Assembly: GCF_947179165.1 (NCBI RefSeq)
Contig: NC_077245.1
Span: 22,481,740-22,545,739, forward strand
DNA from: Solanum dulcamara
Lineage: Eukaryota; Streptophyta; Magnoliopsida; Solanales; Solanaceae
Length of the DNA: 64,000 nt
Direction of reading: 5' to 3'
Part shown: in pieces, positions 1 to 10,364 of the stretch
Position numbering within the stretch: position 1 is the stretch's first letter
Layout of the letters: the number at the start of each line of letters is the position of its first letter
The notes under the pieces: generated by a model
Databases searched by the model: none
Seen by the model: the letters and a program-made list of their open reading frames with translations, nothing else
What the model was told of the DNA's origin: nothing
Position numbers and translations under genes: made by a program

Positions 1-129
1 GGGATAGAAGGATAGTAGGAAAGGATTATTTAGCCTATTTGGCTCATCTTCGGGATGCTAGTGCAGAATCTCCTTCCATTGAGTCAATCCAGTAGTTTCA
101 AAATTTCAGAAATATTTTCCTACGAATTT

Positions 130-1430
130 TCCTGGTATGCTTCCGGCTAAGGGTATTGATTTTTATATTGATTTGGAGCTTGACACTCACCCAATATCTA
201 CTCTTCTCTATAAGATGGCTCCAGTAAAGTTGAGAGAACTCAAGACCCAGCTTCAGAAACTATTTAATAAAGACTTTACTCGTTCCAGTGATTTTTCTTA
301 GGTTGCTTCAATTTTATTTGTAAAGAAAAAGGATTTAGCATCAGAATGTACATAGACTACTGATAGTTGAATATGGTTACTATCCGAAATAAATACTTAT
401 TGCCTCGCATAAATGATCTCTTTGACTAGTTGCAAGGTGCTTCAGTTTTCTTATAAATTGACTTAAGGTCAGGGTATTCTCAGCTAAAGATAAGGCCTGA
501 GGATGTACCCAACATAACATTCAGGATTCAATATGGGTATTACAAGTTCTTGGTAATGTCGTTTGGCTTGACTAATGTGCTGATGATTTTCAAAAGCCTA
601 ATGAATGGTGTTTTGAAGCCATTTTTAAATTCTTTTGTGTTCGTGTTTATAGATGATATCTTGATCTACTCCAAGAGTAAGGAGGAGCATGGAGATCATC
701 TTCATCTTGTTCTGATATCCTCAAAAAAGAGAAATTATATGCTAAATTTTCAAAGTGTAAATTCTGGCTATCTTCGATTGATTTTTTAGGGCATGTAATT
801 TTGGAAAAATGAGTGATGGCAGATCCTCAAAAAATTGAGGCAGTTAAGAATTGGGTTCGGCCTAGTTTTGTGATAGAGTTAGAAGTTTTTAGGTCTTTCT
901 AGCTACTATCGCGGGTAGTGCTATGCATCTGACAACATTAACCCAGAAGAAGGTACCTATTGTGTGGACTGACAAGTGTAAGGAGAGATTTCAAAAGATT
1001 AAGTCACTCTTGACCATTACTCTTATTCTGTCATTATCAGTGGAAGGTAAGAACTTCATTATTTATTGTGATGCTTCACATTCAGGATTGGGTGTTGTAT
1101 TGATGTAGGACCAGAATGTCACAGCCTATGCCTCAAGATAGTTGAATATTCATGAGAGGAACTACCTAACACATGACTTGGAGTTAGCGGTAGTGTTTGC
1201 TCTTAAAAATTTGGAGACACTATCTTTATGGTGTCAAGTTTAAAGTGTTCATAGATCATCGCAACTTACAGTTTATGTATACTCATAAGGAATTGAATTT
1301 GAGAGAGATAAGATGGATAGAGTTTCTTAAGGAATATGATGTGACCATTAAGTATCATCTAGGTAAGGCCAATGTGGTCGTAGATGCATTGAGTCGGAAG
1401 ATACTTAGCATGGAAAGTTTGGCTTGCTTA
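130..1430 (+). pseudogene. gypsy RT and RNase H region, broken
   Basis: Reverse transcriptase plus RNase H of the plus-strand gypsy element. Visible signs are the RT active-site stretch FIDDILIYS (about 646-672), preceded by a segment like the SFGLTNA motif (about 559-580), and the RNase H segment YCDASHSGLGVVL (about 1066-1104) followed by a stretch like the HRNLQ/DALSRK part (1255-1400). Stop codons occur near 300, 350, 370, 430 and 456, a frameshift lies near 715, and further stops follow 1108. The residues of the YxDD-type box survive, but the reading frame does not, so no functional enzyme is expected. Confidence 0.85.
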
Positions 1431-1951
1431 AGGGTGCCTAAGCAGCCCTTGGATAGAGAGACTCATACTCTAGTATCCAAGTTTATGCACTTGGTCATCT
1501 TAGAGAAGGATGGGGTGTTAGTAAGTATTAAGTTCAAATCCACATTCATTGAAGATATCAAGGTTAAATTGTTTAAGCATGAGAATTTGAACAGACTTTG
1601 AAATAAGGTTGTAAATGGAAAGGCTCAAGATACCACTCTTGATGCATGTGGAGTGCTTAGTTTCAGAGAATAAAATTTGTGTTCCTCTAATAGGTGACTT
1701 AATCCAGAATATGCTTGCAGAGTTCCATGATTCATGGTATTCATTCATCTGGGTGTGACTAATATATATCAAGATTTGAAGCAGCTTTATTGGTGGTCTA
1801 GAAAAAAAAGGGACATAGCAAAATATGTATCCAAGTGTCAGAATTGTCAATGATAAAATATGAGCACTAAAGGCCTGCAGGTTTTCTCTAGAAGATGTTC
1901 ATTCTTGAGTGGGAGTGGGAAATAATAGCTATGGATTTCATGGTAGATCAC

Positions 1952-4168
1952 TTTCATGCCCCGAACTTATACCCCAACCGTGGCCGGTATTCGAAAATCA
2001 TTTCTACCCCAAGCGAACCACTTGGCCTGGATAACTCACTCAGGGAAGACTTAACTCGAATAAAAAGTAACATCAAGTGGGAAATCATATACATTCTCAT
2101 GAAGCTCTTAAGAAAATAACTCAAAGTATTCATTTAAAATATAAGTCAAATGTCATAACTTCAATAATGAAAATCGTAATTTTAAAATAGACTCTAAATG
2201 ACTCAATATGGCTCCCCTCTACTCAGTCTATGAAGCCCCTACTACTATTAAGAAGGTGTTGACACAAGCCCACGGCTACCTCAAAGGACTAACAAAATGA
2301 AAAATAAACTTAAATGTGAAGGAGCTCCTCTGAATACCAAGAGGTCTCACCAAAAGCTCGGGAAGATAGATCTTCGATGGTACGTATGTTGATGATATCT
2401 AACACATGTATCTATATCATCGAATATTATAGGTTGAATAACGTCAATACATAAAATGTACGAATATGTAAAATGGCTAAATGAAACTTACATCAAGATA
2501 CTCAACTCGAGGAACTCATATTTGAAAAATGACTTGACTCAATTGAATATGCAATGAACTAAAACGGTGCCTTATAAAATAAGAAATAATGGATGCAACT
2601 CAGTATAACAATATATAGTACTTTTACTTCATTAGGGGAGTTTCTCTAATCGACAATCATCACTTATGAGCCAATGACTATACAATGAAGCAATGTTATG
2701 GACACATCCATTCAATACCTTGTAGGGTAAAGGACGTCACAATCATCTCTAGATCCATATAAAAAGTCTTTTTAGGGACTATGAGGAGCTGTCCGAATGA
2801 ACGGAATGATCCTATCCTACGGTGGCTTTATAATTTATGGGGATTGAGTTATCTAAACTCTTACTCAAGTCAGTGCTCAATACTACTCCTAAAACATCAT
2901 TATGATCATATACATTTAGTGAGTGAAATACTCAAAATACATTTCATCTAGTCTCATTGGACTTTTATATCAGTTTACATCAATCTTCTCAACTTATCAT
3001 CTCTTCTTTTAAATATAGGTACGTCTCATCTCAATCATGCATTTGAAAACATCCATTAACTCCTTAAAGTATAATATTTAAAATGTATAAAAACTTATGT
3101 TAGAAAATAGACGTCGATGAACTCCTTCAATCTCAACATCAAGCTTATTTAAATAATGGCAATAGTCCCTTTTTAATATCAATAATGCATAAGATATTTA
3201 ATTCAAATCTCATTTTAGGTTCATGAAAATGCAAGCATGAATCCATGGCCTCAAACATCAACTAATCAAGTATAATATAGTAGTCACGCTAGAACTCAAT
3301 AAGGAAGTAAGTAAATAAATCAAGAATTCACTTTTATGGAATAAGAAAGTCAAACTCAAACTCAATTGACTTAACAAACATGTAGGGAACTATGACGGAC
3401 TTATTTAACATTGTGATAGCCTTACATACCTGTAACAAATATTAACTGAGCAAAATTCAAAGATTTGTCTTGGAACTCTTGAAAGCTAGCTCTTCTCTTT
3501 CTCTCTAATGCGTGTTCTCAAAATTTCTAAGTGTTAATGATAGAAAATACACATTGGGTAATGATAAGAGGTTTAATTTAGTCCCAAATTTTTTTCAAAA
3601 AGGTGGAGAAAAGACTAGAATATTCCTCATTAAAATGGACTAAGCCATCTACGAGCCCCTTCCTATGGACCGTAGGTTCCTCCATGTTGGACTTAAGGTC
3701 CAAATTAGGACTCATTGGAAGTTGCCTAAAGGGCCTACTATTACCTTTCTATGGTCGTAGGCCCATGGATGGGTCATAGGGACAGGGCTCACAGGAAGAT
3801 GAGTCACTTCCTGGATTTCTAAAGTTGGGTCTACAAACCCCTTCCTACGGGTCGTAGGACTACCTATAGGCCATCCTGCTAATTCATAGGTAGGGTCCTA
3901 CACACATCAGATATGCTGAGTCTCTGAGCCTCTCATACAGTCTGTAGGAACTCCTATGGACCATAGAATCCACTCTTAAGGAAGGTTGAAGAAACTCAAA
4001 ATTTTCTAAATGTATAGGTGACCTACGGATAGACCCTATGACCCGTAGATGCTCCTACGAACCATAGGTGCCACTTATGGGTATTGGACAGTCTAATCTT
4101 CTATCTTTTTCTCAAGTTTCTGTTGGTTCTCGGACTTGGTCTAGGCTAGAATTGTACTGAGTGTTACA
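1952..4168 (+). mobile_element. Solo LTR (family A, about 2.2 kb)
   Basis: A 2217-bp insertion in the gypsy integrase. Its ends (TTTCATGCCCCGA at the left, GTGTTACA at the right) match the ends of the 55568-57725 copy (TGTCACTCCCCGA and GTGTTACA), and the interior shares many blocks with it. Flanking 5-mers are ATCAC (1947-1951) and GTCAC (4169-4173), a target duplication with one change. No PBS, PPT or coding sequence is present, so it is a solo LTR left by LTR-LTR recombination. The right part (3650-4080) is packed with short palindromes of the type CCTAYGGNYCGTAGG. Confidence 0.85.
3650..4080. repeat. Array of short palindromes inside solo LTR
   Basis: Within about 430 bp there are repeated imperfect palindromes about 15 bp long, such as CCTATGGACCGTAGG, CCTACGGGTCGTAGG, CTATGACCCGTAG and CCTACGAACCATAGG. 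Spacing is irregular, roughly 30-80 bp. The inverted copy at 6398-8626 shows the same kind of array, while the copy at 55568-57725 does not, so this is a subfamily feature. Confidence 0.7.
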
Positions 4169-5262
4169 GTCACCCTAAGACCTTGGGAAAATATAATTTA
4201 ATTCGGGTCATCATGGATTGTTTGACTTAGCCAGCTCATTTCATTTCGGTCAAAGTGGAATACAACACGCAGTAATTGGTTAAGATCTATATCAAGGCGA
4301 TAGTGAAGTTGCAAGGGGTGCCCCTTTCTATCATTTCAGACATAAGCACATTTTTCTTCAAAATTCTGGGAAAATTACATGAAGAGTTGGACACTCAACT
4401 CATTTTCAACACATCTTTTCACTTTGACTGATGGTCAGTCAGAGAGAACGATTCAAGTATTGACGGACATGCTGAAGTGTAATTGACTTTGAAGGCTATT
4501 GTGATGAGTTCTTACCATTATGAGAGTTCTTTTACAATAACAATTATCATTCCAACATTAATATGGCACCGTTTAAGGAACTTTATGGAAAGGGATGTAG
4601 ATCGCCCATAGGTGGTTTGAATTAAGTGATGTGAAGCTTATATCATTGAGTTGGTAAGAGAAGCTCAAGAAAAGTTAAGAAGTATTCAAACCAAGCTTTT
4701 GGCAGCCTAGAGCAGATAGAAAGAGTATGCAAATTGCAAGGTAAGAGACATGACTTTTCTGGTTGGTAAACAAATCTTCTTGAAGGTATCACCTATGAAA
4801 AAAGTTTTGAGATTTGGCAAAAACGATAAGCTTAGGTATTGTTATATTGGTCTATTTGAGGATTTAACAAAGTAGGGTCAGTAGCTTCTAGGTTAGCTTT
4901 GCTACCTAGCTTGTCCGAGGTCCATCCTATGTTTTATGTATCCATGTTGAAGAGGTACCATGGGATGGAGATTACATTATCGAGTGGGACTCAATACTGT
5001 TGGACAAGGATCTTCTATATGAAGAGGAGTCAGTTGCAATTCTTAATCGGGATATTTGAAAATTAAGGACTAAAGAGATCAGATTAGTGAAAATTCAATG
5101 AAAGAATCATCTGGTTAAGGAAGCCAATTGGAAAATCGAGAAGGACATGCAGGAAAAGTAACCTTACTTATTTGAGGATTCATGTACTAATATATTCTTG
5201 AATTAACCCAACTTTTTTTATTTGATCGCTCGAGGATGAACGATGAGTAAATTGATATCTAT

Positions 5263-6130
5263 TGCAACGATCCCCTCTGATATTAAGATTAAGCCAATGG
5301 TGAAAACAATTAGCCAAAAAACTTTTTAGATAGTAACTTAAAATTTTAAGGCTATGTTAGTCTCAGACGAAAGTTGAATAGGGTAAGATCTAAGGCAATT
5401 CAGGAAAAAATTGAGGTGGATGTCTAAGAGTGAATTGGATTTTCTAATAGCTATGACATGAAGTTTCAGAATTGAAATTGTGTACGTAGAACTTTTTATA
5501 ACAAACTTAGTGTAAAGGAGTTATTATAGAACATCAAAGTTTGAGGATGTGTTACATTGCAAAATGGGGGCCTTGGGAAAGATTTTCGATTTTGTATCCC
5601 ATGCAAAATGCTATAGCGGGTGGAATTTGCTATAGCAGTGCTGCTATAGTGGGTTGGGAGCCGATATCACGGGTTTAGTCAGGTTTTAATGTAGAAAAGT
5701 CCCAAAGTCGATCATTATTTGGCTAACTCATTTTGGGGAACTGCAGAGGCGACCTAAAATATTTTTCATCTATTTTCCATCATTCTCTTCGATAAAGGTA
5801 AGCCTTAATTTATAATTTGATTTTTAAGACTTAGAATCTATGATGGTGATCTTATCATTTTAAACTTGAATTAATGATGGAAAAGCCCTGGTTTGTGTAT
5901 AATGATCATGAAATTAAGCTAGGGTTAGAATTAAGTTATAATTCGGGTTTAATTAGATCATTCTTCATTGATTATTTTTTTTTATAATTATTCTTAGACC
6001 AAGAACAAGTTAGATTTTGTAACAAGGGAAAAGTTCAAATTCAATAGAGTTTTCAAGGCTTGATTCGAGGATTTTCCTATGACATTTATCGTCTAGCTAG
6101 ATATAACAATCATTCATTATACAAATTCAG
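5263..6130 (+). repeat. Truncated 3' LTR of the plus-strand gypsy element
   Basis: The LTR begins TGCAACGATCCCC directly after a block that parallels the PPT side of the minus-strand gypsy element (TATCTAT junction in both). The stretch 5580-5830, with 'gctatagcgggtgg' and 'ggtaagcctt' blocks, resembles 53290-53500 in the solo LTR at 52998-54715. LTR similarity fades near 6130 and the expected ending (...GATCGTGACA) is not found downstream, so the LTR is truncated. Confidence 0.65.
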
Positions 6131-6397
6131 ATATCTCATCCATTGCTAGATTGAAATAAGCATCATTGTATCCATCACAAGAGAATATATCTCCATTTGA
6201 CAATGTCATGACTTTATTGAAAATAGTTTATGCCCCTAGGCACAAACTGTACTTTATTTCTTACGATTATACTTTGGCACAATGATTCATGTACCCCACT
6301 AACATTATGTATTGATTTATGCACTATAAGTTCAAAACTTTTCTAAGTGAAATAAAATATACTTGAATAGTGCATTTTATTTAGGCAATCATTTATC
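6131..6397. other. Unassigned stretch between two LTRs
   Basis: About 270 bp of AT-rich sequence. On the minus strand it has a short open stretch of some 35 codons (about 6115-6230), too short to call. It could be a remnant of the sequence that truncated the gypsy LTR. I see no RNA gene or clear repeat here. Confidence 0.4.
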
Positions 6398-8626
6398 TGT
6401 TCACACTGTATGAAAGATTTGAATTCTCCATATTAATCTATCCTAGACGAAGTTTGGGAACCATGAGAAAGATTGATGAATTGGACTAAACAATGGACTA
6501 TGAGGGAGGTCTAAGAGTCATTTCTATGGCTCGTAGTCATCTATACGGTTCATCCTGTCAACTCGTAGTTAAGTTATTGAGGCTTGTATTTTTAGAATTT
6601 AGGCAAAGGCTCTACGATTCATTCCTACGACTCATAGGAATGATTACGACTCTTAAAATCACTTAACACTTAGTCAAATTTCTGAAGTGGAAGGTCACAT
6701 CTACGAGGGAAGTTGACAATTCATCGAAGTTCCTATGAGTCATAGAAATGACTCGTAGGGAAACTTCGGAGACTCCTTATTGCAGGCTTCTAAGAAACCT
6801 GCAGGACGAGAGGAGTTCACGACTCGTCGAGTCTTCGACAACTCGTAGACACGAGTCGTAGTCCCTAATATTTTCCATCCCAATTTTACGATGGAAGACG
6901 ACAACCCATTGATGTTTCTACGAGTCATAATGATGACTCATAGGCGACTAATTTTAGGTTTTTACGAGGGTAGATTGGTCTTTTCCCGCCTCTCTTAGAT
7001 TAAAACCCTGATATTTTAGGACTAAATTAAATCCCTGATTAGTACCTACAACGCCTAATACCCTTAATAATACTTGGATTATTTGAAATCGAGGATTTGA
7101 GAAGAGGAGAAAGACTAGGGTTCAAGTTATTCAAGCGAGGTCTCCAAGTTCTTGATTGTTCTTCGAGTCCAGGTATGTAAGGCTGAATTAAAATATGGAT
7201 TTTGTTCCTCCATATGTCCATGATTGTGATAGATAGAATATGTACGGATTGAGCCTCCATGATTGTATTCCTTGAGAAGTTCTTGTCTTAAAAATATACA
7301 TGTTTTACTGATTATTGATGGAATATTATTTTTCTGCGAATTAATTCCTCAAACATATGAATTAAACTACTTGTTTTACTTAAACCCTAAAAATATGTTG
7401 ATTGTTGTTGAATTGTATACAACTTAAGATTGAGTCTAGAGCCTTGAATTATGGATGTACGATTGTGATTGGAACGTGAGTATGATGATAGTAATGATAG
7501 TATTGACAAATTGCTAGTCCTGAATGTTCTGAGTGTCTAAAATCTCTTTTAATTACATGATTGAAAATGATTGAGAAATTGATTGGTTGAAGGAATTGAT
7601 TCGATAGAACGAATGAATTGAAAGAGTCCAAAAGAGACTTATTGATTTGGTTTGATTCGGATTGATTGTCTTATGAGCTTGAGTCTTGGGAGGAGTATCG
7701 AGGACTGAATTGGATAAGAGTAAGTAATAACTCGAACCCAATAACTACGTCGCCAAACGTAGGAGAGGATTGAACTATTAAAGTCAGATGTTTTCCAAAT
7801 TACTTTTCTGACATAATAGGACTTGATTGGTTATGGATCCATAATTGTTGATTCGTTCCTACCTTAGCAAGGTATGAACGGATGTGAAAATAATGTTGAT
7901 TTATTATACTATCATTGGCTCATAAGTGATAGTTGTCAGATAAGAGAAACTCCTAGGTCTTGATAGTACTTTGAGTCGGATTGGAATGGATTGGATTGCA
8001 TTGTAGATGATTGGTCTTGTCTAAATCATATTCTTTTTTAGATTTAGGACATCTTGATTGAGTTGTTCCTTCTTCTAAGTTGAGATTCTGAGTTGATTTG
8101 ATTCTACCCCGATGCATGTTTTATTCTACCATTTTACATACTCGTACATTCTACATACTGACGTCCATTTAGGCCTGTATTATTTCATGATGTAGAGACA
8201 GGTACTAGAGATCATCAACAGGTGTATCGTTGAGGATCTATTCGCTTCCAGCTAGTTGGTGAGTCCTCCCTATTTCCAGAGGATACCACAGTTATCTTTT
8301 CAGCTTTGAGTTAGTTTTCCTTTATTTGACTTATAGTAGCCATAAACCTGTCATTGGCACCTCTTAGATTGTTAATAGAGGTTTCATAGGCTAGAGTGTT
8401 GATGATGTCGATTTATTTCATTTTGACTAGTTTCATTCTTACTAGTTGTTGATTGGATAGATGATTGGCCTTTGACCTTATTTATGAGTAGTATTCTTGT
8501 GAGTTGAGTCTTTCTCTTATAGAATATGATTGAATAAAGGTGTGATTGGACCAAGTGGTAAGATTGAAGACCAGCAATGGTCTTCGAGTGCTGGTCATGT
8601 CTAGAGTACCTTCTTGGGGCGTGACA
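6398..8626 (-). mobile_element. Solo LTR (family A), inverted
   Basis: Reading the minus strand, this 2229-bp segment starts TGTCACGCCCC (ends at 8626) and shares blocks with 1952-4168, for example the segment at 7918-7952, which is the complement of 2637-2671. Its length is almost the same as that copy (2217 bp). The ends run TGTTCACAC (6398) to GTGACA (8626). The flanking 5-mers do not match (TTATC and ATTCC), so the duplication has decayed or one boundary is off. The short palindromes occur at 6520-6920. No internal retrotransposon sequence adjoins it. Confidence 0.7.
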
Positions 8627-8630
8627 ATTC

Positions 8631-8832
8631 CTACGAAGCCTTGTAGAGTGAAGGAATGGATGAACTGGCTGACCGAGGCAGAGATAATACCTGAATACGT
8701 GGGCCCAGAGAGGGGGTCGTCACAAAAAAAATATCTTTTTATGACAACCCCCTCTCTAGTCTACATATTCAGGTATTGTCTATGTTAGGGTCAACCAATT
8801 CATCCCTTTCTTCATCCTGCAGGGCTTCGTAG
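8631..8832. repeat. Foldback repeat with arms of about 93 bp
   Basis: The left arm starts CTACGAAGCC (8631) and the right arm ends GGCTTCGTAG (8832). The two arms are imperfect inverted copies along their whole length and meet in a short A/T-rich loop near 8727-8737. A further direct copy of the inner half of the left arm follows at 8833-8901 (ending GGGGTTGTCAC). It sits immediately next to the end of the inverted solo LTR. It could be a small foldback MITE or a palindromic duplication made at the LTR edge. Confidence 0.75.
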
Positions 8833-9039
8833 TGAAAGGCGATTCCCTGATCTTGGCTTAGACAATACCTAAATATGTGGGCCTAGAGAGGGGTTGTCAC
8901 AAAGATACTCTTCACTATTTATAGCATTGACCGCTAATTCATATCAAAGATACTCGGCACAAATTTAATGGGATGAATTTTATGATTTTTTTATCAAAAA
9001 ATATATGTTATTTTTTCCTTAGTCATCATTATATCATCA

Positions 9040-9297
9040 TTATGGTGAATTGAGACTCAAACTCAATGTCTTAACTATATAAGGTGTGTTAGGCCATAAT
9101 TCTATGGGACTCGAACCCAACATCTTATCATCCTGGTGCATCAAAACTCATATTGATGTCTTACCCTCTTGGTGATAGAACTTGAATCTACCATCTTACC
9201 CTCAAACATTTTTCATTATGGTGCATCCAGACTTTAATCTGATGTCTTACTCTTTTGGTGTGATGAAACTTGAATCCACTGTCTTACCCTCTAATAG
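9040..9297 (-). repeat. Array of tRNA box-B-like motifs
   Basis: On the minus strand about five imperfect units of roughly 50 bp follow each other. Each has the pattern GGTAAGATGTTGGGTTCGAG or a decayed version of it, followed by T-C-Y-CATCA-like sequence and CACCAT. The core GGTTCGAGTCC (near 9110) is the consensus of the tRNA T-arm / Pol III box B. This suggests duplicated remnants of a tRNA-derived SINE. No box A or complete cloverleaf is visible. Confidence 0.45.
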
Positions 9298-10103
9298 ATC
9301 GAAATAACATGACTCGCCTTTTGAGTCTTTCGAAATATTTAAATAAAATTCATAAAATATAATCACTTTTGTCAACTAATGTCTTCGACAATATAAGTGA
9401 TTGTAATAAGATAAATATAAAATTTACCCTCAAGATTAACGTAATCAAAATAATACTTTATCAATTATCTTCATTTAAAAGAAAAATAAGAAATGAATAG
9501 AAATGTGGCTCACCATGCTCTCAATGTTATCAGAGAGCTCTCTGTTCTTTATCTACAGTTAAATAAACTTATGCTACCAAAATTTTATACCTTCTCTCAT
9601 TTAAGAAATTTGTGGAGCAAAGAATATTCAACCATTAAGAGTATATGTCTTTGATTCTTGGTCAATGTTAGTGACCAAACACTATTATATTGTAGATTAT
9701 CGATTGAAACTTATTTCTAAATCATAAAAATATTTTAGAAAACACATACCTGCATATAATATTCTTGATTGAAGTAATAAAGATCAACCAGAACATGATC
9801 TGGAGAAAAAAAACTAAAACTCAATTTCAATTGGCTAGAGTCTCGTGTTGATAACGTGTTATAAAAGATGTTCGATATAGACAAGACAATATAGAAAAGA
9901 GATGTGGAGAGTAGAAGTACAATAGATATCATCTTATTCAAATATCTTCAAGTGTCTTACAATGGTGAATGACAACTTTATTTATAGTTGAGAAATTACT
10001 CCAAAAGGCACTATATTAAATGTCCAAATTAATAGATACATTCTTATCCAAATTAGTTCGTAGAATCTAGGGAATATGTATACATGAATGACAGTAGTTT
10101 ATG
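9298..10103. other. Intergenic, nothing recognised
   Basis: AT-rich sequence with only short accidental open frames. I see no gene, RNA or clear repeat. Confidence 0.5.
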
Positions 10104-10364
10104 TACTGCCTCCGTCACATTTTAGTTGTCATGTTGCGCTTTTCAAAAGTCAATTTGACTAATTTTTAAAGTTAAGTTATATTGCTTTAACTCAATATTA
10201 TAAAGTAAAAAAACTAGATATTCAAAAACTATACGAAAAGTACTATAAGTTACATTTTTTTCATATCAATATGATAAAAAAATATATCTTAAAATGTTAG
10301 TCAAAATTAATATAATTTGACTCTCAAAAAAAACCATAACAACTAAAATGGAACGAAGAAAATA
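10104..10364. mobile_element. Stowaway-like MITE
   Basis: A 261-bp element flanked by TA. The left end reads TACTGCCTCCGTCACATTTT and the right end is its imperfect complement (AAAATGGAACGAAGAAAATA). The CTCCGTCxCATTTTA-type terminal repeat and the TA target are typical of Tc1/mariner-derived Stowaway MITEs. The interior is AT-rich and non-coding. Confidence 0.8.

Larger units (their letters stand above)
1660..5205 (+). pseudogene. gypsy integrase and chromodomain-like tail, split by a solo LTR
   Basis: Integrase of the plus-strand gypsy element. The zinc-binding N-terminal part lies at about 1700-1860 and the start of the catalytic core at 1890-1951. The core resumes at 4174 after the inserted solo LTR, with sequence matching the minus-strand copy at 21949-22209 position by position across the gap. 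The tail (4740-5180) contains the conserved segment before the chromodomain and the W/E-rich chromodomain-like end. Stop codons and frameshifts are spread throughout. The continuity across the gap is what fixes the insertion limits. Confidence 0.8.
1..6130 (+). mobile_element. Decayed Ty3-gypsy retrotransposon (Tekay/Del-like), 5' part outside the window
   Basis: The plus strand carries gypsy pol fragments in the order RT, RNase H, integrase and a chromodomain-like tail, then the beginning of a 3' LTR at about 5263. The order INT-after-RT defines Ty3-gypsy, and the C-terminal tail with W/E-rich chromodomain-like sequence suggests the chromovirus Tekay/Del clade. The 5' LTR, gag and most of the protease would lie left of base 1. 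The copy is dead: every domain is broken by stops and frameshifts, and a solo LTR (1952-4168) splits the integrase. The end at about 6130 is where similarity to the LTR of related copies in this window stops being visible. It is a soft boundary. Confidence 0.85.

Noticed and set aside
6115..6230. Short minus-strand frame (MTLSNGDIFSCDGYNDAYFN)
   Set aside because: It looks protein-like but is only about 35 codons, with no recognisable family or context. I noted it and did not call it.
8546..8788. 80-codon open frame across the LTR end and foldback
   Set aside because: It crosses the end of a solo LTR and most of a palindrome. The codons simply read the repeat arms, so it is not a gene.
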